Shown here: positions 20,918 to 28,650 of the stretch, piece after piece | Position numbering within the stretch: position 1 is the first letter of the stretch | How the letters are laid out: the number at the start of each line of letters is the position of its first letter | Translations under genes and position numbers: made by a program | DNA from: JAEMQF01 sp963775015 | GTDB taxonomy: Bacteria > Pseudomonadota > Gammaproteobacteria > Burkholderiales > Burkholderiaceae_C | Assembly (NCBI GenBank): GCA_963775015.1 | Contig: CAVZHI010000012.1 | Coordinates: 69,745 to 133,744, forward strand | DNA: 64,000 bases | Direction: 5' to 3' | The notes under the pieces: generated by a model | Databases searched by the model: none | Told to the model about the DNA's origin: nothing | What the model saw: the letters and a program-made list of their open reading frames with translations, nothing else

Positions 20918-21493
20918 TCAGCCCAAACCGATGGGTGCCGGTGTCAGGCACACGATGCGGCTGAACAGCGCGCTGTATTCCTGCGTCGGCGCGTGGCCGG
21001 TGAGCGGGTCGCGATTCTGCGCGAACTCGGCGTCGAGCTCGGCCCAGTCCTGCTCGGTGAGAATCCGCTCCGCCAGAGGCAACACCTCGATCTCTTCGGT
21101 GCGCATGTGATCGAGGTAGAAGTCGACGTAGCGCTGAAACGCGTCTTCGAAGGCGGCGCGGCGCGGCTCGCCGAGGACCTCGTAGGCGAGCAAGGCACGT
21201 TCGACGAAGCGAATCTGCCACTCGCCTTGTTCGTGCTCGCGATCGAGTTTGTCGAGCACCGCGATCGCCGCGTTGCTGCGCAGCTTGAGCCTGGGAAAGA
21301 GCAGCGTCGACTCTTTCGGGTGGTGCAGGCGCTCCGGGAATTCGTCGATGTAGAACAGCATCGCGCGCAGCAACCCGAAGTCCGGCGTTTCACTGCGACG
21401 CCGGTATTGGGCGAGCAACAGCAGCACCGAGCGCAGCATCGCCGAGAGCGCCGAATGCTCGTCGCGGATGATTTTCGACGTCGCGTGGCCCAT
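20918..21493 (-). CDS. Hemerythrin HHE-domain protein (A)
   Basis: This 191-residue protein has a four-helix hemerythrin-like fold with the expected di-iron ligands: IIRDEHSALSAML (helix 1 His), FPERLHHPKESTLLFPRL (HHxxE, helix 2), DREHEQGE (helix 3 His) and YLDHMRTEEIEVLPLAE (HxxxE, helix 4). Such proteins bind O2, NO or iron, or act in nitrosative-stress repair. The start ATG 21493 (ribosome site GGAG) lies 18 nt downstream of the start site predicted from the FNR-type box at 21546-21559. A longer upstream frame is rejected because it overlaps that operator. Context suggests induction at low oxygen or by NO. Confidence 0.88.
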   Translation of the reverse strand: MGHATSKIIRDEHSALSAMLRSVLLLLAQYRRRSETPDFGLLRAMLFYIDEFPERLHHPKESTLLFPRLKLRSNAAIAVLDKLDREHEQGEWQIRFVERALLAYEVLGEPRRAAFEDAFQRYVDFYLDHMRTEEIEVLPLAERILTEQDWAELDAEFAQNRDPLTGHAPTQEYSALFSRIVCLTPAPIGLG

Positions 21494-21545
21494 GCGAATC
21501 TCCGGTCTGTGATGCTGCATCTTCGCCGGATGCGCTGCCGCGGGG

Positions 21546-21559
21546 TTGACCGGGATCAA
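21546..21559 (-). promoter_or_regulatory. FNR-type box of hemerythrin A promoter
   Basis: TTGACCGGGATCAA matches TTGAT-N4-ATCAA with one mismatch. Its centre (21552.5) would place a class II start site (-41.5) at 21511, 18 nt upstream of the hemerythrin ATG. A poor -10-like GAAGAT (21519-21524, minus strand) fits the spacing. The box overlaps the last codons of crp/fnr (3). Confidence 0.7.
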
Positions 21560-22362
21560 GTGGAGTGCCGCGCGCCGCCGCCCTCGGCGCAAGCTTGCAG
21601 ACCGGGCACATCGAGCAGCGTGATCTGATAGCCATGCACCGCGAGCCAGGCGGCGCCGCTGAATTGCTTCAGCAGCCGCGACAATGTTTCGGGCGTGACG
21701 CCGAGTTGCGACGCGATGTCGCGTTTGCGCTCGCGCAACATCACCCGAGGCGCCGCGGAGCGTGGGTCGCAACGCTGCAGCAGCCAGGCCGCGAACCGCG
21801 CCTGTGCGTCCTTGTGCATCAGGTCGTGCGTCAATGCCAGGCTCGTGTGCACTTGCTGCGCCAGGCTCATGAGGGTGCGCCGCGCCAGCTCCGGCTGGCG
21901 CTGCAAGAGCGCCTCGTAGGCACTGCGCGGGATGTCGACGAGCCAGGCCTCGGTCAGTGCGACTGCGTCAAGCAGGGGGCGGCAACTCAACCAGGCGCTG
22001 CTCAAGTCAAGCCACGCCGGGCCGCGCAAGCTGCGCTCGATGCGCAGCAACGCGGGCGGGGCGAGCAGGCCCAAGCCGACATCGCCTTGCACGAGCAGGA
22101 CCAGACTGCCCATCACCTCGAGGCGCGACAGCACCTGCTGACCGGGCGAGCCCTTGCGCAGGTTTGACAGCTGCAGGAGTTGCTCGAGCAGACTTGCAGG
22201 CAGCGGCGCCGGGCCGAGCAGCGTTTGCCAGGCGCTGCGCACTTGCGCCATCGCGCCACTGCCCGCCTGCGCGCGCGGCGCCGCGCTGCGCCGCGCCGCT
22301 GACGGCTTGCGCGCTTCGGTCACGGGGGCGCTCTCGGTCACGATCTGCATAGGAGTGCACAT
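21556..22362 (-). CDS. Crp/Fnr family transcriptional regulator (3)
   Basis: This 268-residue protein has a more divergent effector barrel (SRLEVMGSLVLLVQGDVGLG) but a clear winged helix with SQLGVTPETLSRLLKQFS, once more with the FNR-like E-x-x-S-R recognition pattern. The N-terminus is Ala/Arg-rich without a cysteine cluster. ATG 22362 has an AGGA ribosome site. It lies head-to-head with the hemerythrin B gene across a 92-bp gap that holds an FNR-type box, and it precedes hemerythrin A on the same strand. It is a good candidate for the direct regulator of both hemerythrins. Confidence 0.85.
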   Translation of the reverse strand: MCTPMQIVTESAPVTEARKPSAARRSAAPRAQAGSGAMAQVRSAWQTLLGPAPLPASLLEQLLQLSNLRKGSPGQQVLSRLEVMGSLVLLVQGDVGLGLLAPPALLRIERSLRGPAWLDLSSAWLSCRPLLDAVALTEAWLVDIPRSAYEALLQRQPELARRTLMSLAQQVHTSLALTHDLMHKDAQARFAAWLLQRCDPRSAAPRVMLRERKRDIASQLGVTPETLSRLLKQFSGAAWLAVHGYQITLLDVPGLQACAEGGGARHST

Positions 22363-22387
22363 GATCCTGCTTTGTGCGCGCCGCGCA

Positions 22388-22401
22388 TTGAGCGGCGTCA
22401 A
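22388..22401 (+). promoter_or_regulatory. FNR-type box of hemerythrin B promoter
   Basis: TTGAGCGGCGTCAA keeps the outer TTGA and TCAA tetrads of the FNR/Dnr consensus. Its centre (22394.5) predicts a -41.5 start at 22436, 19 nt before the GTG of the hemerythrin gene, with CACCAT (22424-22429) as a weak -10. It is also 26 bp upstream of crp/fnr (3) and could repress or autoregulate that gene. Confidence 0.6.
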
Positions 22402-22454
22402 AACACGCGCGGCCCGTCTCGTCCACCATCGCCCCAGCACAACAGGGCCCCATC

Positions 22455-23018
22455 GTGACCGACCTGACTGCGCTTTGGCGCACTGAACACGCCAACTTCT
22501 CGCGCCTGCTCGACTTGCTGGAGGAGCAGGTTGCGGCGTTTCACCGCGGCGAGCAGCCGAACTACCACCTCATGCACGACATCGTCGCCTATCTGCGCGA
22601 GGCGCCGGATCGCTATCACCACCCGCGCGAAGACGTGATGCTGGCGCAACTCGCGATCCGCGACCCCGGCGCGCAGATCCCCATCAACCGCCTGCTGCAA
22701 GAGCACCGCGTGATCGCCGTCGCCGGCGAAGAACTGCGAACCTGTCTCGAAGAAGTGATCGGCGGCAGGACCGTGCCGCGGGCTCACCTGGAGGCGGCAG
22801 CCGCCGTCTACCTCACCTACTACCGGCACCACCTCGACGTGCAGGAGCGCAACCTGCTGCCGCGCGCGGCGCAGATGCTGACGCCGCAAGACTGGCAGAC
22901 CATCGCCAACGTGATCGAACTCGGTCCGGACCCGCTGTTCGGCGCGGAACCCGACCCGCGCTATCGCAACCTGCGCGAATGTCTGGACGCTGCTTCGGCA
23001 GCGAAGCGGAGCGCTTGA
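22455..23018 (+). CDS. Hemerythrin HHE-domain protein (B)
   Basis: This 187-residue protein has an HHE-type hemerythrin domain: LWRTEHANFSRLLDLLEEQ, DRYHHPREDVMLAQL (HHxxE), LLQEHRVIAV and YYRHHLDVQERNLLPRA (HxxxE). It is distinct in sequence from hemerythrin A but has the same ligand order, so it probably forms the same kind of di-iron O2/NO site. The likely start is GTG 22455; no earlier codon fits the operator spacing. The gene is followed after 80 bp by the uspA-like gene, which has its own FNR-type promoter. Confidence 0.88.
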   Translation: MTDLTALWRTEHANFSRLLDLLEEQVAAFHRGEQPNYHLMHDIVAYLREAPDRYHHPREDVMLAQLAIRDPGAQIPINRLLQEHRVIAVAGEELRTCLEEVIGGRTVPRAHLEAAAAVYLTYYRHHLDVQERNLLPRAAQMLTPQDWQTIANVIELGPDPLFGAEPDPRYRNLRECLDAASAAKRSA

Positions 23019-23056
23019 TGCGTGTCAAGGCGTGCAGGGACGATCCGCCCTAAAGT
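23015..23056 (+). promoter_or_regulatory. Class II FNR-type promoter of uspA-like gene
   Basis: The box TTGATGCGTGTCAA (23015-23028) has one mismatch to TTGAT-N4-ATCAA. A -10 element TAAAGT lies at 23051-23056 and predicts transcription from about 23063. That is 41.5 bp from the box centre, the exact geometry of FNR-activated class II promoters. The box overlaps the stop codon of hemerythrin B. The leader to the ATG at 23099 is 36 nt and contains AGGAGG (23088-23093). Confidence 0.8.
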
Positions 23057-23098
23057 GCGAATGGCGCCGCTGCGCGCCGGTCACTGCAGGAGGCCGCC

Positions 23099-23540
23099 AT
23101 GTACAAGAGACTCTTTGTCGCCCACGACGGAAGCGAACCCGGCGCCGCGGCGCTGCATGAGGCGATCGGCCTGGCGCAAAGCGAAGGCGCCGAGCTGCAC
23201 ATCGTCTTCATCGTCTTCCACCCGCGCACGTTCGGGCACCCGATGGTGAACCTCGCCGCCGTCGAAGAGGCGCTGCAAAGCGAAGGGCGGACGATCCTCG
23301 AGAACGCCGCCGCGCAGGCGCTGGCCGCAGGCGTCACCGCGTCGACGGCGCTCGTCGCTGCGGCGCGCGAGCCGATCGCGGCGACGCTGCTCGGCGAAGC
23401 TGCGAACTGGCGCGCCGACCTGGTCGTGATGGGAACGCACGGGCGGCGCGGACTGGGCCGCGCCGTCGATCGGCAGCGTCGCCGAAGACCTGCTGCGCGC
23501 CGCGACGCTGCCGGTGCTGCTGGTGCGCGTGCGCCGCTGA
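23099..23540 (+). CDS. Universal stress protein (UspA family), one frameshift
   Basis: The N-terminal part (MYKRLFVAHDGSEPGAAALH) and the nucleotide-binding motif (VVMGTHGRRGLGRAV) are those of UspA proteins, which accumulate during growth arrest and anoxia. After GRAV the frame shifts near 23465-23470. The expected ending IGSVAEDLLRAATLPVLLVR continues one frame over to a TGA at 23538-23540, completing the G-x2-G-x9-G-S ATP motif and a normal length of about 146 residues. I infer a single inserted base, probably a sequence error. The FNR-type promoter directly upstream matches the known anaerobic induction of Usp genes in other proteobacteria. Confidence 0.85.
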
Positions 23541-23802
23541 GGGACGCGTCGGCGCGCCGCGGGTTGCGCCCGTTGCCGGTAGAGTCTGCGGGTCACTCGC
23601 CCGCTGCTCAACCATGCTCGAACTCCGATCCACCTTCGAATCCTGCAAGCGGGCCGTGCCGCCGCGGCAAGGGTAGGCGGGTGGCGCCCCCCGACCCCGA
23701 CGCCGGGCACAGAATATTTCTCCGCCACCCTGTCGATTTGGCGCCAACGCTGCGTCATGGCAGCGACCCCGCCCCGGGGCCAACCCCAACCAAGGAAGAG
23801 CC

Positions 23803-24168
23803 ATGCAATACATGATCCTGATCTACGGCGACGAATCGAACTTCGCCATGATGGCGAACAACCCGCAGGCGCAAGCGCAGATGTACGCCGCGTTCACGCG
23901 CTACGGCGCCGACATGCGCGAAGCCGGCGTGCTGCGCGGCGGCGCCGAGTTGAAAGCGACGTCGACCGCGACGACGGTGCGCGTCCGCAACGGCAAGACG
24001 CTCACCACCGACGGCCCGTTCGCCGAAACCAAGGAGCAGCTCGGCGGCTACTACCTGATCGACGTTCCCGACCTGGATCAGGCGGTGCACTGGGCGGCGC
24101 GCTGCCCTGCAGCGGCGGGCGGGTCGATCGAAGTGCGGCCGCTCGGCGTGACCGCTGCGGCGAAGTGA
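23803..24168 (+). CDS. DGPF-domain (YCII-related) protein of an ECF42 module
   Basis: This 121-residue protein has the signature TTDGPFAETKEQLGGYYLID and the N-terminal MQYMILIYGDESNF typical of the DGPF/YCII-related family. The fold is a ferredoxin-like alpha/beta dimer. The biochemical role is not established, but these genes are conserved partners of ECF42 sigma factors, and one is found 443 bp downstream. A good ribosome site (AAGGAAGAG) precedes ATG 23803. The 262 bp upstream (23541-23802) hold only a short GC-rich hairpin at 23588-23604 and no gene. Confidence 0.9.
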   Translation: MQYMILIYGDESNFAMMANNPQAQAQMYAAFTRYGADMREAGVLRGGAELKATSTATTVRVRNGKTLTTDGPFAETKEQLGGYYLIDVPDLDQAVHWAARCPAAAGGSIEVRPLGVTAAAK

Positions 24169-24175
24169 GCGCGCC

Positions 24176-24580
24176 ATGACGCCGGTGTTCCCGATCGTCA
24201 CTGCCGGCGTCGCCGCTGGCCTGGGCCTGCTTGCCGCGCTGCTCACGGTGCAGGTGATCCGCAATCGCGTGCGCTTTCGCGTCGACGTGAGCGACGGCGG
24301 CAATCCGCCGCTCGCGCAGGCGATTCGCGCCCACGCGAACCTGGCCGAACACGCGCCGATCGCGCTGCTCCTGCTCGCCCTCGCCGAATCCAGCGGCGCG
24401 CAGCGCTGGCTCATCGCGGGCCTGGGGGGCGTGTTCCTGATCGCGCGCCTCGCGAGTGCGTGGGCCTTGAGCCGCACGCTCGCGCAAAGCCCGCCGCGCC
24501 AGGCCGGCGCCGGGCTCACCGTGCTCGTCACTTCGCTCGCGGCGCTGCTGATTCTGTACCGCCTCGTCGCGCCGGCCTGA
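24176..24580 (+). CDS. MAPEG-family membrane protein
   Basis: This 134-residue integral membrane protein has about four hydrophobic helices (IVTAGVAAGLGLLAALLTV, IALLLLALAESSG, LIAGLGGVFLIARLASAWAL, LTVLVTSLAALLILYRL). The loop after helix 1 includes RVDVSDGGNPPLAQAIRAHA followed by NLAEHAPIAL, a pattern seen in bacterial MAPEG (glutathione S-transferase-like eicosanoid/glutathione family) proteins. It starts 7 bp after the DGPF gene and ends 30 bp before the sigma-factor gene, so all three are probably one operon. It may be a target or accessory of the ECF42 module. Confidence 0.8.
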   Translation: MTPVFPIVTAGVAAGLGLLAALLTVQVIRNRVRFRVDVSDGGNPPLAQAIRAHANLAEHAPIALLLLALAESSGAQRWLIAGLGGVFLIARLASAWALSRTLAQSPPRQAGAGLTVLVTSLAALLILYRLVAPA

Positions 24581-24610
24581 GCGAAGCGCGCACCTCCGGC
24601 GCTGCCGCGC

Positions 24611-25867
24611 ATGCTCACCCTCGTCATCGACAGCATCTGCCGCGCCGAGGGTGCGCGTGTGCTCGCCGGGCTGATCCGGCGCTTCGGCGACTTCGACCTC
24701 GCCGAAGACGCGATGCAAGACGCGTTCACGAAGGCGATCGAAGTCTGGCCGATACAAGGCCTGCCCGAGGCGCCTGCGGCGTGGCTGACGACGGTGGCGC
24801 GGCGCCGCGCGCTCGACCTCCTGCGGCGCCGCAAGAGCGGCCCCATTTACACCGACGAGCCACCCGACGTCGCCGGACCTTCGAGCGATGACGGCGACGA
24901 CGCGGATGCGCTCGACCCTGCCGACCACTCGGGTGTCGCCGACCACCGCCTGCGCCTGCTCTTCACGTGTTGCCACCCGGCGATCGCGCAGGGCGCGCAG
25001 ATGGCGCTCGCACTGCGCACGCTGTGCGGCCTGTCGACGCGCGAAATCGCGCGTGCTTTCCTCGAACCCGAAGCGACGACCGCGCAGCGCCTCGTGCGCG
25101 TCAAGAAAAAGATTCTCGAGGCACGTATCCCTTACGAAGTGCCGGCATTGGACGCGTTGCCGCAGCGCCTGGCCACCGTGCTCGGCGTCATCTACCTCGT
25201 CTTCAATGAAGGCTATTCGACGACGGAGAACGACGCGCTGGTGCGCCCCGACCTGTGCGCCGAGGCGATTCGCCTGGCGCGGCTCGTCGTCGAGCTCATG
25301 CCGGGAGAACCCGAGGCTGGCGGCCTGCTCGCGCTGCTGTTGCTGAGCGACGCGCGGCGCCCGGCGCGAGTCGCCGCCGACGGCGCACTGATTCCACTCG
25401 AAGAGCAGGAGCGCAGCCGCTGGCACGCCGAGTCGATCGCGCAAGGCCTGGCGGTGCTCGACGCCGCCCTCGCGCAGCGGCGTCGCGGCGCGTACCAGTT
25501 GCAAGCCGCGATCGCCGCGCTGCACGCGCGCGCAATCCGCGCCGAAGACACGGACTGGAAGCAGATCGCCGCGCTCTACGGCGGGCTGCTGCGCGAGCAA
25601 CCCGGCGCCGTGATCGAACTCAACGCCGCTGTCGCGCTGGCGATGGCCGAAGGCGCAGAGTTGGGCCTGGCGTGGATCGAGCGGCTGCGCGAGTCGCCGG
25701 AGTTGAACGGCTATCACCTGCTGCCCGCGGCGCGCGCCGACCTGCTGCGCCGCCTGCACCGCCACGCCGAAGCGGCGCTCGCGTATGGCGAGGCGCTCGC
25801 GCTGGTGCGCAATCCGGCCGAGCGCCTCTACCTCGAGCGGCGCCTCGCGGGGTGCCGCGCCAATTGA
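24611..25867 (+). CDS. ECF42-type RNA polymerase sigma factor with C-terminal TPR-like extension
   Basis: This 418-residue sigma factor has region 2 (GDFDLAEDAMQDAFTKAIEV, WLTTVARRRALDLLRR) and region 4 (ALRTLCGLSTREIARAFLEP, AQRLVRVKKKI). A long helical C-terminal domain (about residues 190-418, containing YLVFNEGYS and the ELNAAVALAMAEGAELGL repeat-like part) is characteristic of the ECF42 group. There is no anti-sigma gene nearby. In this group the extension itself is thought to regulate activity, and a DGPF protein gene is the conserved neighbour, as here. Likely targets are its own operon genes. Confidence 0.92.
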   Translation: MLTLVIDSICRAEGARVLAGLIRRFGDFDLAEDAMQDAFTKAIEVWPIQGLPEAPAAWLTTVARRRALDLLRRRKSGPIYTDEPPDVAGPSSDDGDDADALDPADHSGVADHRLRLLFTCCHPAIAQGAQMALALRTLCGLSTREIARAFLEPEATTAQRLVRVKKKILEARIPYEVPALDALPQRLATVLGVIYLVFNEGYSTTENDALVRPDLCAEAIRLARLVVELMPGEPEAGGLLALLLLSDARRPARVAADGALIPLEEQERSRWHAESIAQGLAVLDAALAQRRRGAYQLQAAIAALHARAIRAEDTDWKQIAALYGGLLREQPGAVIELNAAVALAMAEGAELGLAWIERLRESPELNGYHLLPAARADLLRRLHRHAEAALAYGEALALVRNPAERLYLERRLAGCRAN

Positions 25868-25904
25868 ATCCTGCGGACCGCCACGAACCGAGCGCTTGCG
25901 AAGC

Positions 25905-27381
25905 TCAGCGCGCCGCCTGCGTCAGCAGCCGGTGGTAGAAGCGCACCATGTCGGCGAGCTGCGTGATCGCGATGCGCTCGTCGGTGCCGTGCAGGCGCGG
26001 CAGGTCTTCGCTGCCGAAGCGGATCGGCATGAAGCGGTACACCTGGTCGGCGACCCCCTCGAAGTGGCGCGAGTCGGTTCCCGCGATCACGAGTCCGGGA
26101 GCGACGATCGCGTCGGGAAATACTTCGCGCACGGTGCGCTCGATCAGTTGGTATGCAGGAGCAGCCGCGGACGAAATTCGCGACGCTTCCGCCGCAGCGC
26201 CGATCGGCTTGATCTCGATGCGCTCGTCGGCAATCACGCGCCGCACATGCTCGATCACCGACGCTGACGTGTCGCCCGGCAGGAGGCGAAAGTTCACCAC
26301 CGCTTCGGCCTGCCCGGGCAGTACGTTGGCCTTGTTGCCGGCGGCGAGGATCGTCATCGCCGTCGTCGAACGCATCATCGCGTTCGTCGCCGCGCTCTTC
26401 CCCAACATGCCTTCCACCACCGGGCGCAACAGCCACAGATTGGACATGGGAAGGCGCTGCGCGAACGGCAGCTCGGGCGCGACCGCGGCGAACATTTCGC
26501 CCGCGACGCCGCGAATCCCGCCCGGCACCGGGTTCTGGTCCAGCCGTGCCAAGGCCGCGGCGAGCATGCCGATCGCGCTCGCGCCGGGGCTCGCCGGCGG
26601 CATCGACGAATGGCCCGGCGCTGCGCTCGCCGATGAGGCGCAGCGACATGCCGCCTTTTTCCGCCAGGCCAATCAGCGCGAGCGGCGCCTTCACGCCCGG
26701 CAGGATGCCCTCGGTGACTGCAAGTCCCTCGTCGAGAACGAAGTCGAGCTGCACGCCGCGCTCTTTCAGCAGCGCGACGATTCGAACCGCGCCATCACCG
26801 CCGCCCACCTCTTCGTCGTGGCCGAAGGCAAGGTAGATGCTGCGCTGCGGCTTGAAGCCTGCCTTGATGCAGCATCTCCACCGCTTCGAGCTGCGTGATG
26901 ACGTTGCTCTTGTCATCGAGCGTGCCACGTCCCCAGACGAAGCCGCCTTCGATGGCGCCGCTGAACGGCGGTTTCTTCCACAGCGCTTCGGTGCCCGGGG
27001 CGACCGGAACCACGTCCTGGTGCGCGAGCAGCGCGATCGGCTTCGCCTTTCGCGTCGCTGCCGGGCCAGGTGAAGAGCAGGCTGTGCCCGCCGATCACTT
27101 CGCGGCGCAGCGTCGCGTGCACGAGCGGGTAGCGCGCTTTCAGGTGCGCGTGCAGCGCGTCGTATTCGGCGGCGACGCCCGTCGGGTCCTGGCAGGCCGG
27201 TGACGGTCTTGGCGCGCACCGCGACCGCCATAGCCTCGGCGAGCGCTGCGTTGTCGACCGCCAGCGGCGCGAGCGGCGGCACCTGAACCTGGCGCGAACC
27301 TTGGCGCAAAGTGTTCAGCAGCAGCACGGCAGCGAGCAGCACCAGCAGCGCCAGCAAACCCAGCAGAAGGCGTTTCAACAT
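25905..27381 (-). pseudogene. M20-family metallopeptidase (carboxypeptidase S/PM20D1-like), four frameshifts
   Basis: Joining frames on the minus strand from ATG 27381 rebuilds a full M20 peptidase with an N-terminal membrane anchor (LLLGLLALLVLLAAVLLLN). Dinuclear metal ligands are visible: His/Asp in LLAHQDVVPVAPG, Asp in VWGRGTLDDKSN, Glu-Glu in FGHDEEVGGGDG, and a late His in GTDSRHFEGVAD. The dimerisation domain is also recognisable. The frame must shift four times, near 27195, 27060, 26885 and 26620. Each break sits in otherwise conserved sequence without internal stops in the right frame. Four hits in one gene mean either a true pseudogene or a stretch of poor consensus. If intact it would hydrolyse N-acyl amino acids or peptides at the membrane. 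Confidence 0.75.
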
Positions 27382-27480
27382 GACCCGGCTCCGTTTCCTT
27401 GAGTCGCGATTCGCCGAGGATAGGTGATGGTGCACCCAGTTGCGCTACGCTGAGCACACTTTCGCCCCCGAGGATCCCCC

Positions 27481-28614
27481 ATGAACGACGAAGCTGGAAC
27501 CCGCCTGTTCATCGACCGCAAGGACTTGCATCGCATCCAGTGGGGTCCCGACCCGGACGCCGCGCGGCTGCTGGCGCCCGGCGAGGCACGCCTGGCGCTG
27601 CAGCACTTTGCACTCACCGCGAACAACATCACCTACGCGGCTTTCGGCGAAGCGATGAAGTACTGGCGATTCTTTCCCGCGCCGGATCCGGACTGGGGCT
27701 GCCTGCCGGTGTGGGGTTTTGCGCTCGTCAGCGAATCGCGCGCCGACGGCGTTCGTGCAGGGCAGCGCGTCTACGGCTACTTTCCGGCGGGAACCCACCT
27801 CGTCGTCACGCCGGCGCGGGTGAGTCCGGCGGGCTTTGTCGACAGCGCCGCGCACCGCGCCGAGCTCACCGCCGCCTATCAGGCGTACGTGTTCTGCGAG
27901 CACGATCCCTCCTGGCAGGCGCGCCTGGAAGGGCTGCAAGCGGTGCTCAAGCCGCTCTTCACGACGTCGTTCCTGCTCGACGACGCGCTCGCCGAGACGC
28001 AGTTCTACGGCGCGCGGCAACTGCTGTTGTCGAGCGCGTCGAGCAAGACCGCTTACGGCACCGCGTTCTGCCTCGCGCAGCGCCGGGGTACGTCGGATGC
28101 GCCGCGGGTCGTCGGCCTGACCTCGCCCGCGAACCTGGCGTTCGCACGCGGCATCGGCTGCTATGACGAGGTTCTGCCTTACGCCGACGTCGCGACGCTG
28201 GACGCCAGGCTGCCCAGCGTCTACGTCGACTTTGCCGGCAACGCAGCGTTGCGGCGCAGTGTGCACGAGCACTTTGGCGACACCTTGAAGTACAGCAGCT
28301 CGATCGGCGGAACGCATTGGGAGGCGCTCGGCTCGGGCGGCAGTTTGCCGGGCCCGCGGCCGACACTCTTCTTTGCCCCGGCGCAAGCGAAAAAACGCAG
28401 CGCAGCGCCGCCCGAAGGCTGGGGCCGGGCCGGGCTCGAGCAGCGGATCGCCGCTGCGTGGAACGGTTTCGTCTCGCGCGTCCAGCGCAACGACGACCCA
28501 TGGGTCAAGATCGTGAACGCGAGCGGCGCCAGCGCGACCGAAGCCGCGTACCGCGCCCTGCTCGACGGCCGCGCCGACCCGCACGAAGGGTTGATGCTGA
28601 GCCTGAGCGAATGA
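27481..28614 (+). CDS. DUF2855 family protein
   Basis: This 377-residue protein belongs to the uncharacterised DUF2855 family, recognised by ALTANNITYAAFGEAMKYW near the N-terminus, the GFALVSESRADGVRAGQRVY segment and LLLSSASSKTAYGTAF in the middle. The layout resembles a medium-chain reductase/quinone-oxidoreductase fold, with a Rossmann-like strand-loop (VVGLTSPANLAFARGIGCYD) but without a clear GxGxxG dinucleotide motif. Function is unknown. It is divergent from the M20 gene and convergent with the dioxygenase gene, 36 bp away. Confidence 0.8.
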   Translation: MNDEAGTRLFIDRKDLHRIQWGPDPDAARLLAPGEARLALQHFALTANNITYAAFGEAMKYWRFFPAPDPDWGCLPVWGFALVSESRADGVRAGQRVYGYFPAGTHLVVTPARVSPAGFVDSAAHRAELTAAYQAYVFCEHDPSWQARLEGLQAVLKPLFTTSFLLDDALAETQFYGARQLLLSSASSKTAYGTAFCLAQRRGTSDAPRVVGLTSPANLAFARGIGCYDEVLPYADVATLDARLPSVYVDFAGNAALRRSVHEHFGDTLKYSSSIGGTHWEALGSGGSLPGPRPTLFFAPAQAKKRSAAPPEGWGRAGLEQRIAAAWNGFVSRVQRNDDPWVKIVNASGASATEAAYRALLDGRADPHEGLMLSLSE

Positions 28615-28650
28615 GCGGCGGCAGGCGCGCCCGGTCAGTGGCGGCGGTTG

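Noticed and set aside
23588..23604. Hairpin GCGGG-N7-CCCGC with flanking bases that resemble a tRNA anticodon arm on the minus strand
   Set aside because: The loop lacks the U33 position and no acceptor or T arm can be formed around it, so it is not a tRNA.
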